DNA of 64,000 bases from Pseudomonadota bacterium (GTDB lineage Bacteria > Pseudomonadota > Gammaproteobacteria > Steroidobacterales > Steroidobacteraceae). The translations under genes were made by a program, and so were the position numbers. Of this stretch, positions 23,184 through 33,100 are shown piece after piece. How positions within the stretch are numbered: position 1 is the first letter of the stretch; each line of letters opens with the position of its first letter. The stretch is taken from contig JAFEDR010000010.1 in NCBI GenBank assembly GCA_018241525.1, positions 558,001-622,000 of the forward strand. The letters are read 5' to 3'. The notes beneath the pieces were generated by a model. The model did no database searches. It was not told the DNA's origin and worked only from the letters and a program-made list of their open reading frames with translations.

Positions 23184-24711
23184 CTGGGCGCCTGCGGCGA
23201 GCGAGTCCCGAAACCGAGATTGTAAGGCTTCGCGACGCACGCTCGTAAGCGGCGTCGTACGGCGGACTTCGTCGCTCGACCCGCTCGGTTCCGGCTCGAA
23301 CGCCAGGAACCAACGGTTGCTGGCGGCACTCGCGCTCACCGCGATTCTGACGGGCGCGCCCGCCGCCGCCAGTCCCGGCGGCCTGCCGGTGATTCCGCCC
23401 GCCCCCGCGATGCGGTTTCCACTTCGAATCGCCGCGGAACGCCACGTGCTGCAGGATGCCGGCGGCGCACCGGTCGTCCTGCACGGTGACGCGGCTTGGT
23501 CCCTGATCGCCGAGGCGAGTGCGCGCCAGACCGACAGCTACCTGCGGGATCGGCGGACGCGGGGATTCAACGCACTGCTCGTGAATCTGATCGAGCACAA
23601 GTTCGCGCGCCGCGCACCGCGGAACGCCGAGGGTGTTGAGCCATTTGGGGCTGCCGGGCCGTTCACGGCACCCAACGACCACTATTTCGCGCACGCGGAG
23701 GAAGTCGTGAGCAGGGCCGGCGCCGCTGGCTTCGCCGTGCTGCTCGCGCCTGCCTATCTCGGCTTCGATGGCGGTGACGAAGGCTGGTACCGCGAGGCCA
23801 AGCTGGCCGGCGCCGAACGCCTGCGCGATTATGGTCGTTATGTCGGCGCGCGGTTCCGCCACCTGCGCAATGTTCTGTGGGTGCTGGGCGGCGATTACGC
23901 CCCGCCCGACCCGACGCTGGTGGAAGCCCTGGCGGCCGGCATCCGCGAAGCCGACCCTGACGCACTCATGACCGGCCATTGCTCGCGCGGCCGATCGGCA
24001 AGCAGCTGCTGGCCGAATGCCACGTGGCTCGACATCGACACGATCTATACGGGCGCCGAGGTCCGCGAGGCCGCGGAACACGCCTATGCCGGCGCCCGCC
24101 CGTTCCTGCTCATCGAGGCAATCTACGAGACAGCCCCTGCCGGCACCCCTCGACAGGTGCGCAAGCAGGCATACGAGGCGCTTCTCTCCGGCGCAGCTGG
24201 CCACGTCTACGGCCATGAAGATGTCTGGCACTTCGACGCCAGCGGCGTGCAGGCGCCACGCGCGGATTGGAAGACCGCGCTGGACGCACCCGGTGCTCGA
24301 GGCATCCAGGAACTCATCGTCCTCATGCGACAGCTCGTCCCGGGGCCTCTCGCGCCGGATCGCCGCGGCATCATCAAGGCGCCACGCGACGGCCATCGCG
24401 GTGCCCTGCCCGTCAGCGCGAGCACCGACCACGGTCGCGTCGTCCTGGCATACCTCCCGGACGGTGAGCCGGTCGTGGTCGATCCGCGTCCGCTGCAGGA
24501 TTCGACCGTGCGCGGTTTCTGGATCGACCCGGTGAACGGCAGTCGCTACCCCGCAGCGCTCGGAGATCCCGGCGACGGCAATGGCCGGCTCGTGCGGCCC
24601 GTGGGGATCAATCACGGGGGCGAGCACGACTGGCTGCTGCTGATCGAGCCGGGTGAGCAGAATGGCGAACGTCGCGAACCACTGCCTCAGGGACAGGATG
24701 GGCGCTCGTGA
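23155..24711 (+). CDS. Secreted DUF4038 glycoside-hydrolase-like protein with collagen-binding-like C-terminal domain
   Basis: TIM-barrel protein of the DUF4038 family (members include apiosidase-like enzymes). After a probable signal peptide (RLLAALALTAILTGAPAAA) comes VLQDAGGAPVVLHGDAAWSL, the family's entry motif, then GFNALLVNLIEHKF, VLLAPAYLGF, NVLWVLGGDY, MTGHCSRG and FLLIEAIYE; conserved acidic residues in GGDY and IEAIYE are candidate catalytic residues. A C-terminal beta domain (~430-505) resembles the putative collagen-binding domain. The start is uncertain: the ATG at 23155 precedes a long non-signal leader and overlaps the divergent glycosyltransferase; a TTG at 23317 with AGGA upstream is possible. 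Its stop overlaps the next start (GTGA). A paralogue with Ig repeats lies at 30200. Confidence 0.82.
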   Translation: MMSGGSVSAIWAPAASESRNRDCKASRRTLVSGVVRRTSSLDPLGSGSNARNQRLLAALALTAILTGAPAAASPGGLPVIPPAPAMRFPLRIAAERHVLQDAGGAPVVLHGDAAWSLIAEASARQTDSYLRDRRTRGFNALLVNLIEHKFARRAPRNAEGVEPFGAAGPFTAPNDHYFAHAEEVVSRAGAAGFAVLLAPAYLGFDGGDEGWYREAKLAGAERLRDYGRYVGARFRHLRNVLWVLGGDYAPPDPTLVEALAAGIREADPDALMTGHCSRGRSASSCWPNATWLDIDTIYTGAEVREAAEHAYAGARPFLLIEAIYETAPAGTPRQVRKQAYEALLSGAAGHVYGHEDVWHFDASGVQAPRADWKTALDAPGARGIQELIVLMRQLVPGPLAPDRRGIIKAPRDGHRGALPVSASTDHGRVVLAYLPDGEPVVVDPRPLQDSTVRGFWIDPVNGSRYPAALGDPGDGNGRLVRPVGINHGGEHDWLLLIEPGEQNGERREPLPQGQDGRS

Positions 24712-25682
24712 GCAACCCGACGCTGTCCGTCATCATATGCACGTGGAACCGCGCCGAGCTGCTCGGGCAGACCCTCGCGACCCTGGCGGCGCAGAGCGGT
24801 GTGGATCCGGAATCCATCGAGGTGCTGGTCGTCGACAACAACTCGAGCGACGACACGCCCACGGTCGTGCGCAACGCTGCGGCCGGGTGGCCGCTCGGCC
24901 GACTGCGATACGTCGCCGAACCTCGCCAGGGAAAGCAGTTCGCGCTCAACCGCGGCATCGAGACTGCGGTCGCAGACCTGCTGGTCTTCACCGACGATGA
25001 CGTGATCGCGCCGCGGGACTGGCTGGCGCAGATTCTCGCCGCGTTCCGCGACCCGACCGTCGAGCTGCTCGGCGGCAAGACGCTGGTCGCCTGGCCTGAC
25101 GGCAAGCCACCGGCCTGGTACCACCGGCGGATGCTCGCCGTGGTGGCTGGCGTCGACATCGGCGATGAGCGGCTACGACCGCCGCCCGCGGATTACGCCC
25201 CGAGCGGCAGCAACGTCGCCGTGCGCCGTCGCGTCTTCGAGCGCATCGGAGGATACTCCGAGACCCACTTTCGCCACATGGACTACGAGTTCGGGCAGCG
25301 CGCTCTCGCCCGCGGGGTGATCGTCGAATACAACCCACTTGTGGTCGTCAGCACGGAGGCGCCCCGTCACACGATCAACAAGCGCTACTTCCGCCGCTGG
25401 TACTTCAAGCTGGGCATCGCCCGGGCGATGAAGGCTACGCCGCCGCAGGTCCCGTACCTGCTCGGGGTGCCGCGCTGGATGTGGGGGCAGGTACTCGCGA
25501 ACGGCGGACGGTGGCTCAGCACGGCGCTGCGCCAGTCCCGCAATGCCGCCTTCGTGTACGAGCTCGCCGTCATCGATTTCGCGGGCCAGCTTTCCGCGGT
25601 CTGGCATCGCCGCCTACGACCGGGTCACCACGACCGCTGGGTGGCTCGCTGGTCGCAGAAGCCCGGCGGAACGTTCAGCTAG
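24708..25682 (+). CDS. Family 2 glycosyltransferase
   Basis: GT-A glycosyltransferase of 324 residues with a GTG start overlapping the DUF4038 stop by 4 bp. It begins TLSVIICTWNRAELLGQTL, then VVDNNSSDDTPTVV for nucleotide binding and VFTDDDVIAPRDWL as the DxD motif; ERIGGYSETHFRHMDYEFGQR contains the conserved ED-like acceptor-site acidic pair. A C-terminal helical region is arginine- and aromatic-rich and may associate with the membrane. It is co-transcribed with the DUF4038 gene, which is unusual and may link synthesis and processing of the same glycan. The linkage made is unknown. Confidence 0.88.
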   Translation: MSNPTLSVIICTWNRAELLGQTLATLAAQSGVDPESIEVLVVDNNSSDDTPTVVRNAAAGWPLGRLRYVAEPRQGKQFALNRGIETAVADLLVFTDDDVIAPRDWLAQILAAFRDPTVELLGGKTLVAWPDGKPPAWYHRRMLAVVAGVDIGDERLRPPPADYAPSGSNVAVRRRVFERIGGYSETHFRHMDYEFGQRALARGVIVEYNPLVVVSTEAPRHTINKRYFRRWYFKLGIARAMKATPPQVPYLLGVPRWMWGQVLANGGRWLSTALRQSRNAAFVYELAVIDFAGQLSAVWHRRLRPGHHDRWVARWSQKPGGTFS

Positions 25683-25695
25683 CGCGCCAGCCTCG

Positions 25696-26691
25696 TCAGC
25701 GGCCGCCGAGCTTGCCGCGGGTACGCCGCCACAGTGCACCGGCGAACGCCTTCGGCCGCGACAGTGCCTCGCCAAGCTGTCGGAGCGCCGATCGGGAGAC
25801 TCGCCCCCACGGAATGGTCAGCCCCGCCGTCGCCAGTCCACGGCGCTGGTAGCGCCAGAACGCGAGTTCACGGCGATGCAGCACCGCAGCGCCCAGCAGC
25901 TCGCAGAGATTCGCCCAGGCCTCGTCGCTCGCTGCCTCGAACTCCGCCGCGGTCAGGAAGTCGCGGCCGTAGCTCTCGACGATGATGAGGCGATCGACGA
26001 GGTGCGGCGCATACGAGGCTCGCTGCCCCATCTGCGAGGCCGCATCGACCCGCAGATAGCTGAGCGGCTCGTGCACGAACCCGAAATCATGGTCGCGCAG
26101 GATCTCGTAGCCGGCCTCCGTGTCCTCGTGATAGCGGCCGAGCCGGTAGAACGGTCGCCGCGCCCGCACCACGTCGGAGCGGTACATCACGGTCGTCGGC
26201 GAGCCGAGGAAGAACCGATCCTCGAGGAGCTGCAGCCGGGCCGCTGCCCGTCCCGGCATGATCGTGGTGCCCGCCGGCACGCCCTCGCCGCAGACCGCCT
26301 CGCCCTTGCGATAGAGCGACGACACGATGCCGATGCGTGGGTCCCGCTCTGCCACCTGCGTCATCGCCTCGAGGCAGCGCGGGTACAGCCAGTCGTCCGC
26401 CTGCACGATCTTGGTATAGCGACTGCACGGGCCGATCTGCCCGAGCGCGAAGTTGTAGTTCTCGACCTGCGGCAGCAGCCGCGGCGTCCGCACCAGCCGG
26501 ATTCGCGGCTCCTGTCGCGCGAATGACGCCGCGATCTCGGCGGATCCATCGGTACTGCAGTTGTCGACGAGGATGTATTCGAAGTCCGGCGCGGTCTGCG
26601 CAAGTACGCTGCGAACACACTCCGCGAGATAGGGCGCCGTGTTGTAGAACGGCGTCACCACGCTGACCGGCGGCGAGGCTGCGGTCGTCAC
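25696..26691 (-). CDS. Family 2 glycosyltransferase
   Basis: GT-A glycosyltransferase of 331 residues: PVSVVTPFYNTAPYLAECV at the start, LVDNCSTDGSAEIAASF, then the metal-binding KIVQADDWLYPRCL. GRYHEDTEAGYEILRDHDF carries the later acidic motif. The 3' end lies 13 bp from the convergent glycosyltransferase stop at 25682, and 3 bp separate it from the upstream wzt gene, so it is the third gene of a wzm-wzt-glycosyltransferase transcription unit. Such placement suggests it works on the glycan exported by that ABC transporter. Confidence 0.88.
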   Translation of the reverse strand: MTTAASPPVSVVTPFYNTAPYLAECVRSVLAQTAPDFEYILVDNCSTDGSAEIAASFARQEPRIRLVRTPRLLPQVENYNFALGQIGPCSRYTKIVQADDWLYPRCLEAMTQVAERDPRIGIVSSLYRKGEAVCGEGVPAGTTIMPGRAAARLQLLEDRFFLGSPTTVMYRSDVVRARRPFYRLGRYHEDTEAGYEILRDHDFGFVHEPLSYLRVDAASQMGQRASYAPHLVDRLIIVESYGRDFLTAAEFEAASDEAWANLCELLGAAVLHRRELAFWRYQRRGLATAGLTIPWGRVSRSALRQLGEALSRPKAFAGALWRRTRGKLGGR

Positions 26692-26694
26692 CGA

Positions 26695-27903
26695 TCAGCC
26701 CGCGGAGATCGTGACCTTTGGATAGAGGTTCGCCGCGCCGCGCACGTCGATCGGCGTCCGGATGAAGATCGTGGCGGCCGGCTCCATCACGTCGTACTTG
26801 TGGTTGATGTCGTAACGGTGCAGGGCCGAGTTGATGTGGAAGCTGCCCGCCGCGAGGTGCAGGTCGAGTTCGTAGGTGACCGTGCGAGTTTCACCCTCGC
26901 GCAGGTCGAGCGGCGCGTGCCCGAGCCGCTCGGTCGAGGTGTGGAACAGCTCGTATTGCTGGTCGTCGCGCAGGTAGAGCACACAGGCCACCCGCTTGGC
27001 ATCGCGCAACGCCTTGATCCGGATGTCGACCCAGGCCTTCTCGCCGGCCGTGTAGTCGAACCTGGGCTTGTCCGCGCCGCGCACGGTGACCGACTCGATG
27101 ACGACCTCCGCGTCGGTCGCGTGGCTGCGATTGAGCTTCACCTGCTCCATGTAGCTGCGGATCACGGCCGACGTGGTGTCGTCCTGCACGAGCCGGCCGC
27201 GATGGAACAGCAGCGACCGCGGGCACAGGTCCGCGACCGCGCGGAGGTTGTGTGAAACGAAGATCACCGTCGCGCCGCTGCGCGCCACCTGGCGCATCTT
27301 CTCGACGCCCTTGGCCTGGAACACCATGTCGCCGACGCTCAGGACCTCGTCGATCACCAGGATGTCAGGCTCCATGTGCGCCGCGACCGAGAAGCCGAGC
27401 CGCGCGTACATGCCGGACGAATAGCGCTTGACCGGCGTGTCGATGAACTCCGCGAGCCCGGAGAACGCCACGATCTCGTCGAACTTGCGGCGCACCTCTG
27501 CCCGCGACATGCCGAGGATCACGCCATTGAGGAAGATGTTCTCCCGGCCGGTGAGGTCGTGATGAAAACCCGCGCCGACCTCGATGAGCGCCGACAGGCG
27601 TCCGCGGACGTCGATGGTCCCGGACGTCGGCCGGATGAGCCCGCTCAGGTGCTTGAGCAGCGTGCTCTTGCCCGCGCCGTTATGGCCGACGATGCCGACG
27701 GTCTCGCCGCGGCCAATCTCGAAGGAGACGTCCTGCAGCGCCCAGAACTCCTGTTCCTTGAGCTGCGGCGGGCCCACCATGCTGGTCAGCATGCGCTTTG
27801 CCAGCGCCGGTATCAGGTCGCGCAGCGAGTCGTGGCGCTCGCCGCGGGTGAACTTCTTGTAGACGCCGCGCAGGCTGAGCGCCGGTTGGTTCACGGCCGC
27901 CAT
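26695..27903 (-). CDS. wzt: Polysaccharide ABC transporter ATP-binding protein (Wzt type) with C-terminal carbohydrate-recognition domain
   Basis: Cytoplasmic ATPase of a two-component polysaccharide exporter, 402 residues. Walker A is GHNGAGKST (73-81), the C-loop YSSGMYARLGF, and Walker B ILVIDEVLSVGD. The N-terminal ATPase is followed from about residue 260 by a beta-rich extension resembling the Wzt C-terminal domain, which in E. coli O8/O9a recognises a cap on the finished chain. GGAGAG at the very end of the wzm gene can serve as its ribosome site; only one base separates the two genes. Together with Wzm it should flip complete lipid-linked polysaccharide to the periplasm. Confidence 0.9.
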   Translation of the reverse strand: MAAVNQPALSLRGVYKKFTRGERHDSLRDLIPALAKRMLTSMVGPPQLKEQEFWALQDVSFEIGRGETVGIVGHNGAGKSTLLKHLSGLIRPTSGTIDVRGRLSALIEVGAGFHHDLTGRENIFLNGVILGMSRAEVRRKFDEIVAFSGLAEFIDTPVKRYSSGMYARLGFSVAAHMEPDILVIDEVLSVGDMVFQAKGVEKMRQVARSGATVIFVSHNLRAVADLCPRSLLFHRGRLVQDDTTSAVIRSYMEQVKLNRSHATDAEVVIESVTVRGADKPRFDYTAGEKAWVDIRIKALRDAKRVACVLYLRDDQQYELFHTSTERLGHAPLDLREGETRTVTYELDLHLAAGSFHINSALHRYDINHKYDVMEPAATIFIRTPIDVRGAANLYPKVTISAG

Positions 27904-27904
27904 G

Positions 27905-28690
27905 CTAGATGCTCTCCGCGAAGCGGCCTTCCAGCTGCTTGAACAGCCAGTAGCCGAAGACGAGCAGCAGCACCGATACCGCCGCGCTGTAGCCCACCCA
28001 CATCCAGTCGGGCGCTCGGTGATCGACGACCACCGCCGCCAGCCCCTCGAGCACCGGCGCGACCGGGTTGAACATAACGATGTACGCCCACTTGCCGAGC
28101 ACGCGCGCCTCGTAAAGCACCGGCGTGAAGAAGATCGCGTAGGTCAGCAGTATCTCGACGACGTACTTCACGTCGCGGAAGAACAGGTTCGCGGACGACA
28201 GCACCAGCGAGAGCCCGGTCGTGAACGCCAGCAGCACCAGCACCAGCGGCAGCGCCCACAGCGCCTCGAAGGTCGGCCGCCAGCCGAGGAACGGCAGCGC
28301 CACGAGCGCGACCGCCGCGGCGACTGCGAAGTCGAACAGGCTGGACAGGACCGCCGATAGCGGAAAGACCTCCTTCGGGAATGCGATCTTCGTCACAAGA
28401 TTGGCATTTCCGACGAGGCTGTTCGTGGCGAAGCGGATGGCGCCGATGAAGAGCGCCCACGCAACCGCCCGGACGATGATGGATTCGATGTCATTCATGC
28501 CGACGGGGGTGCCCGACAGCTGTGCCGCACCGACGCGGACAAGTGCACCCGCCCCCACCACGAGCGCCGGCATCAGGACCGCCCAGAGCACTCCCATGAC
28601 CGACTGCTTGTAGCGGACCCGGATGTCACGCCGCGTCAGCGTGAGCAGCAGGTCGAAGAATCGCGTCAGTTCGGCGTGGTTCGTGCTCAA
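27905..28690 (-). CDS. wzm: Polysaccharide ABC transporter permease (Wzm type)
   Basis: ABC-2 type integral membrane protein of 261 residues with about six membrane segments. The cytosolic N-terminal helix LTRRDIRVRYKQSVMGVLWAVLMPAL is the conserved gate-helix region of Wzm/TagG permeases, and LVTKIAFPKEVFPL is the cytoplasmic coupling loop. The start codon is TTG with AGGA five bases upstream. It is the first gene of wzm-wzt-GT2 and is divergent from the pyruvyltransferase gene with 41 bp between them. Confidence 0.9.
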   Translation of the reverse strand: MSTNHAELTRFFDLLLTLTRRDIRVRYKQSVMGVLWAVLMPALVVGAGALVRVGAAQLSGTPVGMNDIESIIVRAVAWALFIGAIRFATNSLVGNANLVTKIAFPKEVFPLSAVLSSLFDFAVAAAVALVALPFLGWRPTFEALWALPLVLVLLAFTTGLSLVLSSANLFFRDVKYVVEILLTYAIFFTPVLYEARVLGKWAYIVMFNPVAPVLEGLAAVVVDHRAPDWMWVGYSAAVSVLLLVFGYWLFKQLEGRFAESI

Positions 28691-28731
28691 CGGATCCTAC
28701 TCACGGTTCGCGCAGGTACAAGCGTGTAAGA

Positions 28732-30141
28732 TTGCCCGCAATTCGCGAAAAGAGCGGCGACTTGGTGCACATTCGGTCCGCGGGGCATGGCCGACACGTC
28801 GGCGTTCTCACACCCTACAATGGTACCAACTTGGGCGACCAGGCGATCGTCGGCGCCTGCCTCGAGGCCCTGCGTCGCGACCCATCGGTCGGCAGGATCA
28901 CGCTGATCTGCCTCAATCCGGCTCGGGTCCGTGCACTGCATGGGGTCGCGACGTTTCCTATCACCGGACTCGCCGTTCACTTCTACTCGAGCGTCGCGGA
29001 CCTCTTTGCACCGGACGAGCCGGCAACTGACGCGCGCGGCCCCTCGGCGGATCATCCGGTGCAACGCCCCAGTGGCGCCGGCCCCCGCTGGCGTGGCTGG
29101 CTGAAGTCGATACCCGGCGCCCGTTCCACCGTCGGCGCTCTGCGGCGCCTGCTCGAGCGCGCTGCCAATGCACCACGCGAGCTGCTCTGGCTCTGGCGAT
29201 CGTGGCAACTCGTCGGGACGCTGGACCTCCTGATGGTCGCGGGCGGCGGCCAGCTCGACGAGGAATGGGGCGGACCTTGGGGCCATCCCTACTCGCTCGC
29301 CCGCTGGGCGAGCCTGTGCTCGCTGCGGCGCCGACCGTTCGTGATCGCGAGTGTCGGCTTCTGCCGGGTCGAATCCTTCCTCGCGCGAGGGTTCATCCGC
29401 CGTGCGCTGAAGGCTGCCCGTTACCTCAGTTGCCGTGATCCGGGCAGCGCGGCCGCGGCCGATGCGCTGCTTCGGCGCCGCAAATCGGTCGTCGTTGCGG
29501 ATCTCGCCTGCGGCCTTGCGCTCGATCCAGGCGCGGACGCGACGAATGGCATCGCTCGGGTCATCGTCAGCCCGATCGCCTTCGGCCGCCCCGGCTCCTG
29601 GCCGGTACCCGATCCGGCTCTCTACCAGCGATACCTCGCGGCGCTCGCCGAATTCACGGCCGGGCTGGAACGGGCTGGCCACCCGATCACGATCATCACG
29701 ACCAGCAGCCCCGACTGGATCGCCGTGACGGAATTCGCCGCACTGCTCAGCGCCGCGCGGTCGGCCGACGCCCGCCCGCTTGATGTCCGCCGGCCCCGCT
29801 CACTGGAGGAGCTGCGCGCGATTCTCGCGGCGGGCGACGTCGTCGTCGCGAGCCGGCTGCACGGGGTCATCCTCTCGCACCTCGCCGCGCGTCCCGTGCT
29901 CGCGATCTCCTTCGATCGCAAGGTCGATGCCCACCTCGAGGACTTCGACCAGGGCGACTTGCGGCTCGACATCCGCACCGTCTCCGCCGAGGCACTGCAG
30001 CGTCAGTTCGCCGACATGCTGGCGCGGCGCGAAGCGATCGTCGCGCACCTGCGCCGGATCGCGAGTGAGCGGCGCTCCGCAGTTCTGGACCAGTTTCGCG
30101 GTTTTTCTCCGTTTAGCGACACCGTCACGCGGCTCGACTAA
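28732..30141 (+). CDS. Polysaccharide pyruvyl transferase family protein (CsaB/WcaK-like)
   Basis: Transfers a pyruvyl ketal from phosphoenolpyruvate to a sugar, adding negative charge to the polymer. Up to 469 residues. Motifs: the N-terminal LTPYNGTNLGDQAIVGACL (family pattern N-x-GD), MVAGGGQLDEEWGG in the middle, and the C-terminal VVASRLHGVILSHLA with the conserved R-L-H and LAISFDRKV. The start is uncertain: TTG at 28732 gives the full frame, while GTG at 28765 starts closer to the domain; neither has a strong ribosome site. It is divergent from wzm, so both genes probably read from the same 41-bp spacer. The target is likely the EPS of this locus. Confidence 0.85.
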   Translation: MPAIREKSGDLVHIRSAGHGRHVGVLTPYNGTNLGDQAIVGACLEALRRDPSVGRITLICLNPARVRALHGVATFPITGLAVHFYSSVADLFAPDEPATDARGPSADHPVQRPSGAGPRWRGWLKSIPGARSTVGALRRLLERAANAPRELLWLWRSWQLVGTLDLLMVAGGGQLDEEWGGPWGHPYSLARWASLCSLRRRPFVIASVGFCRVESFLARGFIRRALKAARYLSCRDPGSAAAADALLRRRKSVVVADLACGLALDPGADATNGIARVIVSPIAFGRPGSWPVPDPALYQRYLAALAEFTAGLERAGHPITIITTSSPDWIAVTEFAALLSAARSADARPLDVRRPRSLEELRAILAAGDVVVASRLHGVILSHLAARPVLAISFDRKVDAHLEDFDQGDLRLDIRTVSAEALQRQFADMLARREAIVAHLRRIASERRSAVLDQFRGFSPFSDTVTRLD

Positions 30142-30199
30142 TCCGGGACTATGTCATCCTCACGCCTCGACCACGTGCGCCAAGACAGGTAGTCCGGCC

Positions 30200-33100
30200 A
30201 TGTTCCTTGCTCCCGGTGACGATCGTCGCGGCGCTGCCCGCCCCCGGCTCGTGCGCGAACGCTTCGCGTTCGTGCTCGCGCTTTCCACGGTTCTCACGGC
30301 CTGCGGTTCGGGAGGTGGATCGAACACCACTCCGCCGCCGGCCCCGACGGTCACGCTGACCGCCAACCCGACGACCGTCACGAGCGGCTCGGCGTCGACG
30401 CTCACCTGGAGCTCCACCGATGCGACGGCCTGCACGGCCTCGGGCGGCTGGAGCGGGTCGGAGCCGACCAGCGGCTCGACCTCGACCGGCAACTTGACCT
30501 CGGCCACGACGTTCACGCTCGAATGCACGGGTGCCGGCGGCAACGCGTCGCAATCCGTGACGGTGAGCATCGCCTCCCCGCCGCCGATGCCCTCCGTCAC
30601 CTTGACTGCGAACCCGACCAGCGTCGCGAGTGGCGGCACATCGACGCTGACGTGGACTTCGACCAATGCGACCAGCTGCACGGCCTCCGGTGGCTGGACC
30701 GGGGCCGAGGCCACCAGCAACTCGACGGGCGTCGTGGTCGGCCCGATCACCACGACGACGAGCTATACGCTGACCTGTAGCGGGGCCGGCGGCAGCGCCG
30801 CTCAGACGGCGACCGTGACGGTCGGCTCGGCGCAGATGCCGACGGTCTCGCTGTCTGCCAGCCCCTCGTCGATCGCCTACGGCGCGACGTCGATGCTGAC
30901 GTGGAGCTCGACCAACGCGACAAGCTGCACCGCCTCCGGCGGCTGGACCGGCACGCAGACGACCAGTGGCTCGATATCCACCGGCACGCTGACGACGACA
31001 ACGACGTACACCCTCAACTGCTCCGGGGCCGGTGGCAGCGCACAGCAGTCCGTCATCGTGACCGTCGGTGCCCCGCCGGCACCTACGGCCGCGCTTTCCG
31101 CGAACCCGACTTCAATCGCCAGCGGCCACACGTCGGTGCTGACCTGGAGCTCGACCAACGCGACCAGCTGCACGGCCTCAGGTGGCTGGAGCGGCACGAA
31201 GGCGACGAGCGGCACGTTCACGACGCCGGCGCTCAGCGCCACGACGACCTACTCCCTGACGTGCACGGGTCCGGGAGGCACGACCGGCCTGCAGTCCGCG
31301 ACCGTCACGGTCGTTCCGGCGCCCACCGTGACGCTAACCGCGAATCCGACCTCGCTCGCGAGCGGCACCGCGTCGACCCTGAGCTGGAGCTCGACGAACG
31401 CCACGACGTGCACGGCTTCCGGCGGCTGGAGCGGATCGAAGGCGACCAGCGGCTCCGCGAGCACGGGGAACCTGACGGCGACCACCACCTACACGCTGAG
31501 CTGCACGGGCACGGGCGGCTCCGGCAATGCCAGCACCACGGTCACGGTGGTCCCGGCCCCGACCGTGACGCTGACGGCCAACCCGACGAGCGTCGCGAGC
31601 GGCGGCGCCTCGACACTGACCTGGAGTTCCACGAACGCGACGACCTGTACCGCGTCCGGCGGCTGGAGCGGAACGAAGGCGACCAGCGGCTCAGCGAGCA
31701 CGGGAAACCTGACGGCGGCCACCACCTTCACGCTCACCTGCACCGGCACCGGGGGCTCCGGTAACGCGAACGCGACGGTGTCCATCAGCGCTGCGGCCCC
31801 GAGCGTCACGCTGACGGCGACGCCGAGCACGATCGCAAGCGGCAGCACCTCCTCGCTCACCTGGACGTCCTCGAACGCCACGTCTTGCACGGCTTCGGGT
31901 GGCTGGACCGGCTCGCAGGCCACCAGCAACTCGACCGGCGTCACGGTCGGACCGATCACGACCACGACCGCCTACACATTGACGTGCTCCGGCGCGGGCG
32001 GCACGGCCAGCTCCACCGCCACCGTCACCGTGACGGGTGCAACCTCGATGTTCCCGCTGGCGCTCGTCGGCGGGCGCTACCTGCAGGATGCTCAAGGGAA
32101 CCCGTTCCTGCTGCAGGGCGACGCCGCCTGGTCGCTGATCGCCCAGCTGAGCGACAGCGACGTGGACGTGTACATTGCCGACCGCAAGGCCAAGGGCTTC
32201 AACGCACTGCTCGTCAACCTGATCGAGCACGTCTTCGCAAACAACGCACCCGCCGACATCGCCGGCGACCAGCCGTTCACGACCACCGGGGACTTCTCGA
32301 CGCCGAACGACACGTACTTCAACCACGCCGTCAGCGTAGTGACCAAGGCCCAGGCCGCCGGCATGGCGGTGCTGCTGGTGCCCGCGTACATGGGCTATGG
32401 TTGCCCGACCTCGCTCGGCGCCACGAACCAGGGCTGGTACGCGGAGATGAACGGCAGCGGCGGCGGCACCACCAAGCTGCAGGGCTACGGCGCGTATGTC
32501 GCTACCAAGATGAAGGCCGCCGGGCTCAACAACATCATCTGGGTCAACGGCGGCGACTGCGACCCGACCAACAAGGGACTGCTGGATGCGATTGCCGCCG
32601 GCATCAACGGCGTCACGCCGAATGCGCTGTTCACCTTCCATGGTGAGCGCAACAACAACATCGCGAGCGGCGAGCTGGGATCCGGCCACTCGTGGCTGAA
32701 TATCAACACCATCTACACCGACGACCAGTTCGTGATCGACTGCGCCCACGCCGCGTACTCGGTCTCGCCGGTGATGCCTTTCTTCCTGGTCGAGGCGATC
32801 TACGAGAACGAGGCCGGCGGCTTCACCGCGGCCGGCGTGCGGCAGCAGGCCTGGCAGGCGGTGCTGGGCGGCGCCATGGGCCAGGTGATGGGCAACAACC
32901 CGGTCTGGTGCTACGGCGAGACCAACCCCAATGACGGTGGTCTCTGCCTGAGCTCGACCTGGAAGACTCACCTGGCCGATGCCGCGGCGGGCACGATGCC
33001 GTACATCGCATCGATCCTGGGCAGCAGCTGGACCCAGCTGGCGCCCGACGCCACGGGTGCCTATCTTTCCGGCGTGTCCGCCTTCGGGGCCTGCTCGATC

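Noticed and set aside
30341..32047. Regular repeats as a possible CRISPR or satellite array
   Set aside because: Units are ~240 bp, in frame and encode Ig-like domains; no 25-40-bp direct repeats with unique spacers.
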